Positions 50,839 through 59,955 of a DNA stretch of 64,000 nucleotides are shown in pieces. This stretch comes from Rhodoblastus sphagnicola (GTDB taxonomy: Bacteria; Pseudomonadota; Alphaproteobacteria; Rhizobiales; Beijerinckiaceae): NCBI RefSeq assembly GCF_002937075.1, contig NZ_NHSJ01000038.1:1-64000 (forward strand), written 5' to 3'. Within the stretch, counting starts at the first letter, position 1. Each line of letters starts with the position of its first letter. The translations under genes and the position numbers were made by a program. Under the pieces are notes generated by a model. It saw nothing but the letters and a program-made list of their open reading frames with translations, was not told where the DNA came from and made no database searches.

Positions 50839-51551
50839 GGCTTCTCCAATCGGTCGAGTTTGGGAACGAGGCGCGGCAGCAGCTGTTGCGCCGCCTCGTT
50901 GATGCCTTTGCCCACGGCGCGCGAGGTGACGGTGGAGCCAGAGATCGCGTCGATCTGCCAGGCCTGCGCCTTGGTCCCGTGCTTGACCACCTTGACCTCA
51001 TTGGCCAGCGCGGAAAGCTCATCGTTGAGCTTGACGTCCAGCGCCTTGAAATTGGCCTGGAAGTCCTTGTCGGTGAGAATCTTGTCGCCGATGCCGGGCG
51101 TCTCGCGCATGGAGACGACGCCGATGCCGACGATGCACTGGCAGGCCTTGCGATAGCCGAACATCACGCGCACCATGTCGGCATAGCCTTTGGCCGCGCC
51201 TTCGGCCGCTATGCCGTCGAGGCCGCCCTTGTCATTATAGGCGGCGTAGAAGCGCACCGCGCCGGGCGGCGGATCGCCCTCGCCGGCCGGAACCACGTCG
51301 CCGCTGGCGAGCGCCAGCCAGGGTTTTATGGCGCTGGCGCCCGGCAGCACTTTCAACACCGCGCGCTCGGAGGCCAACCGGCGGTTGTCCTTGGCGCGGT
51401 CGAGCGTCAGCAGATAGCTCGCCACGATGATCAGGCCGCAGACGGCGGAAACGACGCTGAGCGCGCGCAGCAGGGTGAAGGTCGGCGTCGCGTGGACCAG
51501 CGCGTCGGTCGCTGGCGTCTCTTGCGGCGAAGTCTTGTCCGGCGCGCTCAC
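50835..51551 (-). CDS. rnfG: Electron transport complex subunit RnfG (flavinylated)
   Basis: A 238-residue protein with one membrane segment and a periplasmic FMN-binding domain. The flavinylation motif is DAISGSTVTS with Thr207 as the attachment site for ApbE. It starts with GTG overlapping the rnfD stop (GTGA). Short N-terminal Thr/Pro-rich cytoplasmic tail. Context and motif make the call secure, although it is one of the shorter RnfG proteins. Confidence 0.95.
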   Translation of the reverse strand: MSAPDKTSPQETPATDALVHATPTFTLLRALSVVSAVCGLIIVASYLLTLDRAKDNRRLASERAVLKVLPGASAIKPWLALASGDVVPAGEGDPPPGAVRFYAAYNDKGGLDGIAAEGAAKGYADMVRVMFGYRKACQCIVGIGVVSMRETPGIGDKILTDKDFQANFKALDVKLNDELSALANEVKVVKHGTKAQAWQIDAISGSTVTSRAVGKGINEAAQQLLPRLVPKLDRLEKP

Positions 51552-52591
51552 GCTCTCGTCTCCTTGGTCGGGGCCGTGCCAAAAGCTTTCGGCTGGGTGA
51601 TGCGCTCGATCATCGGCGTGGCGGCGTTGCCGATCAGGATGGCGTACATCACGCCCTCCGGCAAGCCGCCGGAATAGCGGATGACCACGGTGAGCGCGCC
51701 GATCAGCACGCCATAGAGCCACATGCCCAGGGGCGTGACCGGCGAGGTCACCATGTCCGTCGCCATATAGACCGCGCCCAGCATCAGGCCGCCCGAGAAC
51801 AGCACGAAGCCCGGTTCAGGATAATGCTCGGGGTTGAGCGGATAGAGCGCGGCGGCCAGCAGCGCGGCGCTGCCGAGCACGGCGGCGGGAATCCGCCAGT
51901 CGAGATAGCCGCGTAACGCCAGATAGGCGCCGCACAGCAGGATCAGCAGCGGCGAGGGACCGACCGCGAGATGCCCGGAAATCGAGGTCAGCAGATCCCA
52001 ATTGCTGGCGATCACGCCCTCGAATTTCCAGCGCGCCAGCGGAGTCGCGCCGCTCACGCCGTCGATGTTCAAGCCCGCCACCCAGGTCGCCGTGTCGGCC
52101 GGGGTCATGAACGGCAGCGCGAGACTTGAGGGAATGAACTCGCTGAAGCGGGCGGGCAGGAACGAGGGGGTGTAGGTGGCGATGGCGGTCGGGAACGCCG
52201 CCTGCACGAAACCACGCCCAACCAGCGCCGGATTGAACAGATTATGGCCGATGCCGCCAAAGATCGCCTTGCCCAGACCGATGGCGACGAAGCCGGCCAC
52301 CGCGCCCATCCACAGCGGGAAGCCCGCCGGCAGCGTCAGCGCCAGCAACAGGCCGGTGATGGTGGCCGACCAGTCGCCGAGATCGCCCGATTGCCGGCCA
52401 AGCCGCAGGAAGAACTCCTCGGCCGCCAGGCACGAGGCCGTGACGACGACCAGCGAAGCCAAGGCGGACAGGCCATATTGCCAGACATAGAAGCCGCAGA
52501 TCGGCAGCAGCGACCACACGACATTGCGCATGATCTTGACCACGCCATTGTCGTCCTTGATGTGGGGCGCGGAGCGAATTTCAACCGTCAT
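51548..52591 (-). CDS. rnfD: Electron transport complex subunit RnfD (flavinylated)
   Basis: A 347-residue membrane protein with about ten membrane segments. The flavinylation motif is DGVSGATPLA with Thr183. Other conserved blocks are GKAIFGGIGHNLFNPALVGRGFV and the C-terminal MATDMVTSPVTPLG. It forms the ion-translocating core with RnfA and RnfE. Overlaps rnfC by four bases and rnfG by four. Confidence 0.96.
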   Translation of the reverse strand: MTVEIRSAPHIKDDNGVVKIMRNVVWSLLPICGFYVWQYGLSALASLVVVTASCLAAEEFFLRLGRQSGDLGDWSATITGLLLALTLPAGFPLWMGAVAGFVAIGLGKAIFGGIGHNLFNPALVGRGFVQAAFPTAIATYTPSFLPARFSEFIPSSLALPFMTPADTATWVAGLNIDGVSGATPLARWKFEGVIASNWDLLTSISGHLAVGPSPLLILLCGAYLALRGYLDWRIPAAVLGSAALLAAALYPLNPEHYPEPGFVLFSGGLMLGAVYMATDMVTSPVTPLGMWLYGVLIGALTVVIRYSGGLPEGVMYAILIGNAATPMIERITQPKAFGTAPTKETRA

Positions 52592-53940
52592 GCCGCCTTC
52601 TCCGAGCCGCGCAGCACCTGTTTGGCCACGCGGAATTGCTGCACCAGCGGAATGTTCGCCGGGCAGACATAGCTACAGGTGCCGCATTCGAAGCAGGCGC
52701 CGAGTCGATAGGTGTCCGCCATGGGTTCATACTGGCGCTTGGCGGCCAGCATGCCCAGGGTGGACGGGTTCAGGCCCATCGGGCAGCTTTCGATGCACTT
52801 GCCGCACTTGATGCACGGGAAGCTTTTGCGCGTCGGCGGCGCCGTGAGGTCGCGGGCGCGGAAAACGAGGATGCCCGAGACGCCCTTGGTGATCGGCGCG
52901 TCGAGACAGGCCACCGCCTGCCCCATCATCGGGCCGCCGTAAATCACCTCGATGGCTTCCTGCGGCGCGCCGACGTAATCGAGCAGGAAACGCAGCGGCG
53001 TGCCCATCGGCACGAGATAATTGCCGGGCCGCTCGACCGCCGTGCCGGCGACCGTGATGACGCGCTCGATGAAACCACGTCCGCGCGGCGCCAGCGCGCC
53101 CATATAGGCGAGCGTCGCGACATTCTGCACATAGGCGCCGACCGAATAGGAGCGCGCGTCCGGCGGAACCTCTCGGTTCAGCAGGGTCTTGATCAGCATT
53201 TCGCCGGCGCCCTGCGGATATTTGGTCGGCACGGCCTCGACCGTCACCTCGCCGCTTTCGGGCAAAGCGGCGCGCAACGCCTCGATGGCGTCGAGCTTGT
53301 TGTCCTCGACCCCGATGATGGCGCGAGGATTGCCCAGCAGGCGCCGCGACAGCGCGACGCCCTTCATGATGTCGCTCGCGCGCTCCAGCATGATGCGATG
53401 GTCGCTGGTGAGATAGGGCTCGCATTCGCAGCCGTTGACCACCAGCGTATCGACCGGAAATTCCTTTGGCACGCGCAGTTTGGCGTGGGTGGGGAAAATG
53501 CCGCCGCCCAGGCCGACGATGCCGGTGCGCTGCACCGCAGCGATCACCCCGGCGGCATCCAGCGCCGAGAGGTCTTGCGGCTCCTCCCATTCCACGGCTT
53601 GCGTCGAACCGGCGTGCGACTTGATGATGACCGATTCGGTCCACGGGCCGCTGGAGGTCGGGTTGAGGCGGATCGCCTCGACCACGCCGCTCACGGGCGC
53701 GTGGTGCGGCACGGACACGAATCCATCCGCCTCGGCCAAGGGTTGGCCGCGCACGACCTCCTGGCCGACCTTGACGACCGCCTTGGCGGGGCGGCCGACA
53801 TTTTGCGACAGCGGCACGATCAGGCGGGGCGCGAACGGCACCCGCGTGATCGGCATTTCCGCCGTGTCCTTGTGCTGCGGCGGGTGAATGCCGCGGGCGA
53901 AAGCCTCGCCGCGAAGAAAGGTGAAAAGCTTCATCGCCAT
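52588..53940 (-). CDS. rnfC: Electron transport complex subunit RnfC
   Basis: A 450-residue soluble subunit that takes electrons between NAD(H) and the membrane complex. The Complex I 51 kDa-like region has GLGGGIFPTHAKL, and the C-terminus has two clusters, CIKCGKCIESCP and CFECGTCSYVCP. It is a short RnfC, lacking the long C-terminal Ala/Lys tail of the E. coli homologue. It starts one base after the NifJ-like gene ends, so transcription is shared. Confidence 0.96.
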   Translation of the reverse strand: MAMKLFTFLRGEAFARGIHPPQHKDTAEMPITRVPFAPRLIVPLSQNVGRPAKAVVKVGQEVVRGQPLAEADGFVSVPHHAPVSGVVEAIRLNPTSSGPWTESVIIKSHAGSTQAVEWEEPQDLSALDAAGVIAAVQRTGIVGLGGGIFPTHAKLRVPKEFPVDTLVVNGCECEPYLTSDHRIMLERASDIMKGVALSRRLLGNPRAIIGVEDNKLDAIEALRAALPESGEVTVEAVPTKYPQGAGEMLIKTLLNREVPPDARSYSVGAYVQNVATLAYMGALAPRGRGFIERVITVAGTAVERPGNYLVPMGTPLRFLLDYVGAPQEAIEVIYGGPMMGQAVACLDAPITKGVSGILVFRARDLTAPPTRKSFPCIKCGKCIESCPMGLNPSTLGMLAAKRQYEPMADTYRLGACFECGTCSYVCPANIPLVQQFRVAKQVLRGSEKAA

Positions 53941-53941
53941 C

Positions 53942-56900
53942 TCAATTGTACTTCTTCGCGCGCGTGATCAACCTTTCCAGCTTCGGCTCCTGCTCCCACG
54001 GCATGCCGGGATGCAGGCACTCGGCCGGACATTTTTCCGCGCTTTTCACGATGTCGCTGAACTTGTTCCCCTTGGGGTCCTTCACCGTGACCTGCTTGGA
54101 GGCATTGTAGACGAACACGTTCGGCGCCTGGTCGATGCACTCGCCGCAGGCGGTGCAGTCGGGCGAGTCCACCCAGACCGGCTCGTAGTCCGGCAGGGCG
54201 ACCGCGCCAGCGGGCGCGGCCTCGGCCTTGGCGGCCTTGGCCGGCTTGACCGGAGCGGGCGCGGCGGCCGCAGGTTCGGCCGGCTTGGCGGGCGCCGCAA
54301 CGCTCGCCTGGACCGACGCCGGGGCGGCGGCGGGTTTCGGTTCAGGGGCCAAAGGCGCCGCCACCGGCGACGGCGCCGCGGCGAGCGCGGCGGCCAATCC
54401 GGCCAGCGTCGATGGGGTCGGAGCCGGAGTCGCCGGGGCGACAACCGCAGCCAAGGCGGCCGGAGCCGAAGCAACCGGGGCCGCCGGTTCGGCAGGCGCG
54501 GGCGCGGCTTCGATCGCCGCGGCGGCGAAGCCCTCCTCGACCTCGGCGCGCACGCGCGACTCGATCGCGGCCACATCGACCGGTTGGGCCACGATGTCCT
54601 TGAGCTGGCGCCAGAACTGCTGGCGCTCCTCGCATGACCTGACCAATTCCTCGGCCACGATCAGCCTCATAAGACGGCCCTTGGCGTCGGTCGCCCAGAT
54701 GTAGGGGAAGCGTCCGACGCGCTCGTCGCCGGGCAGATCCAGCAATTCCGCCAGCGGAATCATGGAGTCATTCCAGGTCTCGCGCGGCGCCTTGCGGAAA
54801 TGCTTGCTGAAGCGCGCTTCCGTCGCCGCGAAATCGGCGAAGGTCACCGGCAGGTCGAGGCGCGCCTTTTCGCCCTTCTCGTCGAGATATTCCAGTTGAT
54901 AGCTCGGCCAGTCGGCGTCAACGGCGGGATTGCCTTCGAGACTGGCGCAGGCGGAGAATTCCACGCCCGCGTCGGGATCGTAGCGGAACAGCGGATAGGC
55001 GCGGCTTTCGACCGCCAGCTTGCTCTGCGCCACCGTGCGGTCGTCGCCCACGCCATGTTCGGGCGGGCACACCGAATAAATATTGAACACGGCGGGACGG
55101 CGCGAGTTGAGGCCGTCGATATAGCCTTCCAGCAGATGCGAGACATGGGCGACCGTGCTTTGCAGCATGAAAGTGCTGCGATGGGCCATGCCGATGATGC
55201 TGATCTCTTTTCTGATTTCGGTCTTGCCGTGGCGCGCCGAACCATAGGGCGCCATGTCCGACACCTGGCTGACGAAGCCGGAGGTGCAGGCCTGACCGCC
55301 GGTGTTGGAATAGACTTGCGTGTCCACCACCAGCACCTTGATCGGCTTGCCGGCCATCATCATGCGCGACAGGTTCTGGAAGCCGATGTCGTACATCGCC
55401 CCGTCGCCGCCGACGCTGACCACCGGCGGGCAGAGCAGCCATTCCTCGTCGGAAAAGTGCTCGTAAGTGAAGCGGTTGAAGAAGTCGCGGTCGCGCTCCT
55501 CGACGAAGGCGCCCTTCAGCTCCATCTCGGCCATGCGCACGATCTTGAAGCCCTCGGCCATCTTGGCCATGTGGCCCTCGAACAGGCCCATCGCCACCGA
55601 CGGCGAGTCCTGGAACAGATGCGAGGTCCAGGGGAAGGGATAGGGATGATAGGGGTAGGTGCTGGCCCACACCGAGGTGCAGCCGGTGGAATTCACCATG
55701 CCCATTGTGGCGCGGCCCCGGCGCGTCGGCCCTTCGACATAGCGCCAGCGCAGGTCCTTCAACGATTCGAGCAGTTGCGCGCCGCGCTTGACCCAGTTGG
55801 CGTCGAGCGGTTGCGAGGGCTTGCCGTCATTGAGTTTCGAGGCCAGCGCGGACAAGGTGAGGTCGTGCGGCGCGGACGAATCCACCGCGCGCGCCACGGC
55901 GCCGGCGTCCGACAGGTCCACCGCCTGCGCCAGACTCAACCTTATGTGCTGCTCAAGGTTCTGGATCAGGCTGTCGAGCTTGCCGACAAACGCTTTCACG
56001 CGGGGCTGCATCAGCGCGGAAACCGTGCTGGTGAACAGGTGGATCGCGGTCTTTTCGCCGCAGCCGAGGCAGGCGCCGTCGCCGCAGGTCATGGCGTTGT
56101 AATTGGTTTTGTCGAGCAGCAGCGTGTCGAGCGCGCCGACCTTCTCGTCCAGGCTGTCGATGCGGCTGAATTCCTTGCCGGTGGTCGGCAGGTCGAGCCA
56201 GAGATTCCAGTCGCGGCGCAAAGTGGCGATGGAGTCTTCGGTTTGCGTCACCATCTTCAACGCCTTGTCGTCGCAGACGTCGACGCAGAGCGCGCAGGCC
56301 TTGCAGGTCAGCGGATTGACCGTGATCGAGAACAGGCCGCCGCCGCCGCCCTTCTTCTCCTTGCCGCTCCAATAGGGCTTCGTGGCCGCGAAGGCGAAGG
56401 TTCCCAGTTCGGCCTTCAGCAGTTCGAACTCGGACGCCGTGGCCTCCCGTTCCTCGGCCGGCGCGTCGGCGACCACCTGCGCGAAGGCCTGGTCGATCAG
56501 CGGGCGCACGGCCACGCCGTCATTGGGGCCGACCAGCGCGCGCAGCTTCCGTTCAGCTCCACGCAGCGCGCGGCGCAAGAATTTCGTCGGCGTCCCCGCG
56601 CGCTCGACGCGGGACAACGCCGTGTTGAAGACTTCGCTGACGCTGTTGACGAGGCCGGGAATCGCGCTGTCCGGGCAGACCGTGTAGCACTTGCCGCAGG
56701 CGGTGCAGTTTTCGGCGACCCATTCCGGATGCTCGAAGCGGATGCCGGTCATGTCGCGGAAAATGCCGGAAGCGGCGGGAATCAGCGAGGCGCCGATGAA
56801 CGGGTCGAGCAGATTGTCGTTGCCCTTGCCGGTGGCGTAGAAATGGCCGGTCTGCTCCCAGAAGCGGTGCATGTCCGCGACGGGCGGCAGGCTCTTGTCG

Positions 56901-59107
56901 CCGGCGGGGCAGGCCTTGAGCATGATCGGCAGGCTGCTCTTTGCGCTGACCTGCGCGGGCGCCCCCACTTTCTTTTCGGTGATCTCGTGGATTTCCGTGT
57001 AGCCGCGCTTCACTACGGTCAGATTGTTCTGCACGACTCGGGCGCCCTTGCCGCCGAACTTGGAGTCGAGCTGCTTTTCGATGGCGCGGAACAGGGTTTG
57101 CTCCGACAGCCCCGCGTTGTCGCAAACCGGCGAGGCCGCGAAGAACGCGCCCTGGAAGGCGTTGCCCTGCATGCGCAAATGCAATTCGGGGCTGCCAGCC
57201 TCCTCGCGCGCGATCTTGAAAGCGTCGAGATAGTAGACGCGCAGATCGTTGTCGACGATCTGCTGCTGCGCCCAGCGCGGGAACGCCGCCCAGGTGTCGT
57301 CGCCCAGATTGCTCTGGATGATGAACACGCCGCCCTTCTTCAGCCCGGTCAACGGGTTGGAGTGACCGAACACCGCCGGGTCGGGCGACAGCACCACGTC
57401 GAGGTGGACATATTCGCTGTTGACGCGAATCGGCTCGGGCGCCGCCGACAGGTAATAGGTGGTGGGCTGGCCCTTCTTCTCCGAGCCATATTTCGGATTG
57501 GCCTTGATCTCCCAGTTCAGCAGGTCGAACAGGGTCATCGCCAGATTCTTGCCGGTGGTGATCGCGCCCCAGCCGCCGATCGAATGCATGCGCACGGTGA
57601 TGGCGCCGGGCGGCATCAGATTGGGGTTTTCGCTGCCGTGCACCACCATTTTGGCGGCCTGCGGATAGGCCCCCTGGAACGCCTGCTGGTGCAACTCGTC
57701 CTTGGGATGATCGGGTTCGCGGGCGACATCCACCGACAAGTAGAAGAATTTGCGCTTCGGCCCCATGGCCAGCATGTTCTCGACCGCGCCGATCAGCCCC
57801 TCGGGCTGCAAGTCGCGCGAGCCCAGGCCATAGCAGCCCGAATAGAGGCGCGGCATGTCGCTGGGCGACAGCGAGGGATAGCCGACATGCGGCGGCGCGC
57901 CGGCATAGGCCGCCTCCATGGCGTTTTCCTGGCACTTTTGCAGCGCCGCGCGCACTTCGCGCATCAGCGGCAGATCCTCGGCCAAGGGTTGATCCGTGCG
58001 TTCCAGCACCGCGACGCCCTTCTTGCCGCGCAAGACCGCGCCGACGAGATCGCCGGGGAAAGGCCGGAACATGGTAAGATTGACCACGCCGACCCGAAGC
58101 CTCCGGGTGGCGCGCAGGTAATCGGCCACGGCCTCCGCCTGAACCACCATGCTGCCCATGCCGAAGATCACATATTCGGCGTCTTCGCATCTGTAGCTGC
58201 TCAGGCGCGAATAGCGGCGGCCGGTAAGTTCGGCGTATTCGTCCATGCAGGTGTCGGCGAGTTGGCGCACCTCGTCGAAGAAATATGGGCGCTGCGCGGC
58301 CACCGCCTGCATGTAGGCGTCCTGGTTCTGCACCGAACCCGAGACCATCGGCACGTCCACGTCCCAGATCGAGGGCACGCGGCGGCGCTTCGGGCCATAG
58401 AGCATTTTCTGCGCCGGCGTCGGCGTGTCGATGAGGTCGTCGGGCTTGCCCAGATACTCGGCCACCAGCGCGCGCTCGGGCAGCGTCACCGATTCGATCA
58501 GATGGGTGGTGAGGAAGCCGTCCTGCCCGACAATGGCCGGCGTCAGCGACAGTTCCGCCAGTCTTCGCGCGATCAGGTTGAGGTCGGCGGCTTCCGTTGC
58601 GTTCTTGGCCATCACCTGAATAAAGCCGGTGTCATCGACGCAATGATAATCGTCATGGCCGGCGTGGACGTTGAGGCTGGCCTTGGTGATGGCGCGGCAG
58701 CCCATGTTCAGCACGTAGGGCAGACGCTTGCCCACCGTGGCGTACAGGCTCTCGTGCATGAAGGCGATGCCCTGCCCCGACGAGAAATTGGTGGCGCGCA
58801 GGCCGGTCATGGCCATGCCGGCGGTCACGGCGGCGGCCGCGTGCTCGCTTTCCGGCTCGACGAAAATGAGCGGGCGGTCGCTGACGTTGAGATGGCCCGC
58901 GGCGGCTTCCTCGGCCCAATACTCGCCCATCTGGGTGGAGGGCGTGATCGGATAGGCGCCGGCGGCGTCGGAGGCCTCGCGCTCGACATGGATGATGGCG
59001 GTGTTGCCGTCCACGGCGTCGCGGACGCCCGGGTATTTCACCGAGGCCTGCTCCGGGGCGCGGGCGGCGGCGCCCGTCAGGGTATCCAATATCTTCTTCA
59101 GCATCAT
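53942..59107 (-). CDS. nifJ: NifJ-like 2-oxoacid:acceptor oxidoreductase with tethered ferredoxin
   Basis: A 1721-residue 2-oxoacid oxidoreductase, about 500 residues longer than typical NifJ. The pyruvate-binding end has YPITPSTQMGEYW (residues 52-64), the gamma region SIGGWGAITTGKNLA (509-523) differs from the common GSDGTVGANK form, two 4Fe-4S domains hold CTACGKCYTVCP (801-812) and CKACALCVDVC (935-945), and the TPP site is GGDGAMYDIGF with SNTGGQ (1233-1272). Residues 1533-1639 are an Ala/Pro/Lys linker, then a ferredoxin domain (Cys1651, 1654, 1657, 1693). It leads the rnf operon. Start chosen as the ATG at 59107 with GAGGA upstream. Confidence 0.93.
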   Translation of the reverse strand: MMLKKILDTLTGAAARAPEQASVKYPGVRDAVDGNTAIIHVEREASDAAGAYPITPSTQMGEYWAEEAAAGHLNVSDRPLIFVEPESEHAAAAVTAGMAMTGLRATNFSSGQGIAFMHESLYATVGKRLPYVLNMGCRAITKASLNVHAGHDDYHCVDDTGFIQVMAKNATEAADLNLIARRLAELSLTPAIVGQDGFLTTHLIESVTLPERALVAEYLGKPDDLIDTPTPAQKMLYGPKRRRVPSIWDVDVPMVSGSVQNQDAYMQAVAAQRPYFFDEVRQLADTCMDEYAELTGRRYSRLSSYRCEDAEYVIFGMGSMVVQAEAVADYLRATRRLRVGVVNLTMFRPFPGDLVGAVLRGKKGVAVLERTDQPLAEDLPLMREVRAALQKCQENAMEAAYAGAPPHVGYPSLSPSDMPRLYSGCYGLGSRDLQPEGLIGAVENMLAMGPKRKFFYLSVDVAREPDHPKDELHQQAFQGAYPQAAKMVVHGSENPNLMPPGAITVRMHSIGGWGAITTGKNLAMTLFDLLNWEIKANPKYGSEKKGQPTTYYLSAAPEPIRVNSEYVHLDVVLSPDPAVFGHSNPLTGLKKGGVFIIQSNLGDDTWAAFPRWAQQQIVDNDLRVYYLDAFKIAREEAGSPELHLRMQGNAFQGAFFAASPVCDNAGLSEQTLFRAIEKQLDSKFGGKGARVVQNNLTVVKRGYTEIHEITEKKVGAPAQVSAKSSLPIMLKACPAGDKSLPPVADMHRFWEQTGHFYATGKGNDNLLDPFIGASLIPAASGIFRDMTGIRFEHPEWVAENCTACGKCYTVCPDSAIPGLVNSVSEVFNTALSRVERAGTPTKFLRRALRGAERKLRALVGPNDGVAVRPLIDQAFAQVVADAPAEEREATASEFELLKAELGTFAFAATKPYWSGKEKKGGGGGLFSITVNPLTCKACALCVDVCDDKALKMVTQTEDSIATLRRDWNLWLDLPTTGKEFSRIDSLDEKVGALDTLLLDKTNYNAMTCGDGACLGCGEKTAIHLFTSTVSALMQPRVKAFVGKLDSLIQNLEQHIRLSLAQAVDLSDAGAVARAVDSSAPHDLTLSALASKLNDGKPSQPLDANWVKRGAQLLESLKDLRWRYVEGPTRRGRATMGMVNSTGCTSVWASTYPYHPYPFPWTSHLFQDSPSVAMGLFEGHMAKMAEGFKIVRMAEMELKGAFVEERDRDFFNRFTYEHFSDEEWLLCPPVVSVGGDGAMYDIGFQNLSRMMMAGKPIKVLVVDTQVYSNTGGQACTSGFVSQVSDMAPYGSARHGKTEIRKEISIIGMAHRSTFMLQSTVAHVSHLLEGYIDGLNSRRPAVFNIYSVCPPEHGVGDDRTVAQSKLAVESRAYPLFRYDPDAGVEFSACASLEGNPAVDADWPSYQLEYLDEKGEKARLDLPVTFADFAATEARFSKHFRKAPRETWNDSMIPLAELLDLPGDERVGRFPYIWATDAKGRLMRLIVAEELVRSCEERQQFWRQLKDIVAQPVDVAAIESRVRAEVEEGFAAAAIEAAPAPAEPAAPVASAPAALAAVVAPATPAPTPSTLAGLAAALAAAPSPVAAPLAPEPKPAAAPASVQASVAAPAKPAEPAAAAPAPVKPAKAAKAEAAPAGAVALPDYEPVWVDSPDCTACGECIDQAPNVFVYNASKQVTVKDPKGNKFSDIVKSAEKCPAECLHPGMPWEQEPKLERLITRAKKYN

Positions 59108-59702
59108 CCTAGTCCTCGACACGCACGCCACGCGCAGTTGATTTTTTACTATTCAGTGTTTGATCAAATTCATCTGCGACATAAGGGCGCACGACTTAAG
59201 TCGTAGTGACCCCAACCGCCTCGATTACCTCGTAATCGGGGGCGGAGCGCGTCGTCAAGCTGTCGCATTCCGAACGGCAACACCATGACAAAGATCAATT
59301 ATGCAATTAACTTGCGCAAATTGGGTCTTGCGGCCCTGCTTGTCGCCGTCGACCCGGATTGGTGAGGGTGCGGCTCGGACTTTCTCTCTTGGCGCCCTTT
59401 TTAGCGTGCGGGCGCGCCCTCCGCAATCATGCCTCGTATAAGCGTGCGCGCGAGCTTGGCAACAAACGACGCGCAGGCGCATCGATCAGCGGCGCGCGCG
59501 AAAGGCAAAGCTGAAGCATGGAGCGTCCTGGCAAGGACCTGAACCAAGCACAAGAGCTTGATCTTTGCCTTGCCGCCCGCTGATTGCACAGCGTTCTCAG
59601 CGGGACTACACAAGACCATCTCGTTTTCACATTCCAATTCGGGCGCTTACGATGTATGGTCGCGCCGTTCACGAATTTGTTGCGTGCATCGGGAGCGCCA
59701 GA
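59108..59702. other. Promoter region of the NifJ-Rnf operon
   Basis: 595 bases without a confident gene. The region within 100 bases of the NifJ-like start is A/T-rich and contains a perfect 14-base palindrome (ACGACTTAAGTCGT, 59191-59204) and the palindrome TTTGATCAAA near 59159-59168. No sigma-54 type -24/-12 element or exact FNR box (TTGAT-N4-ATCAA) was found on the minus strand. Confidence 0.5.
59191..59204. promoter_or_regulatory. Perfect palindrome upstream of the NifJ-Rnf operon
   Basis: ACGACTTAAGTCGT is an exact 14-base inverted repeat, 84 bases upstream of the NifJ-like start codon. Its position fits an operator. No regulator can be named from the sequence alone. Confidence 0.4.
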
Positions 59703-59951
59703 ATGTCCACAAATGTCGTCAGACTGAACGGGGAAGACTTTCCTGGCCCCGAACCGGTCGAGGACGTGATCGACACCCTGACCCGCTGGCTGGAAAACGC
59801 CAAGGCCGGCCGGTTGCGCCAGGCGGCGCTAGTCGGTGTGGAGGCGGACGGGACCACGGTGCTCGCCTGGTCGGGCGGCCATCGCGATCTCGTGGGATCG
59901 CTCGATTATGCCAAACACTGCATGCTGCGGGATTGGGACAACAATAGCTGA
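59703..59951 (+). CDS. Small conserved hypothetical protein
   Basis: An 82-residue protein with an ATG at 59703 (MSTNVVRLNGEDFPGPEPVEDVIDTL). It reads as a beta-alpha protein ending in DYAKHCMLRDWDNNS. No family is recognised, but the sequence pattern is conserved-protein-like, with a clear codon bias. It ends four bases before the convergent nnrS stop. No signal peptide. Confidence 0.7.
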   Translation: MSTNVVRLNGEDFPGPEPVEDVIDTLTRWLENAKAGRLRQAALVGVEADGTTVLAWSGGHRDLVGSLDYAKHCMLRDWDNNS

Positions 59952-59955
59952 GTTT

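Noticed and set aside
59138-59168. FNR-type site upstream of the NifJ-like gene
   Set aside because: TTGAT and TTTGATCAAA are present, but no TTGAT-N4-ATCAA arrangement exists.
54800-59206. A 1468-codon open frame on the plus strand opposite the NifJ-like gene
   Set aside because: It mirrors a real gene in a GC-rich sequence where antisense frames stay open by codon bias. The translation is His/Arg/Gly-rich with no domains or ribosome binding site.
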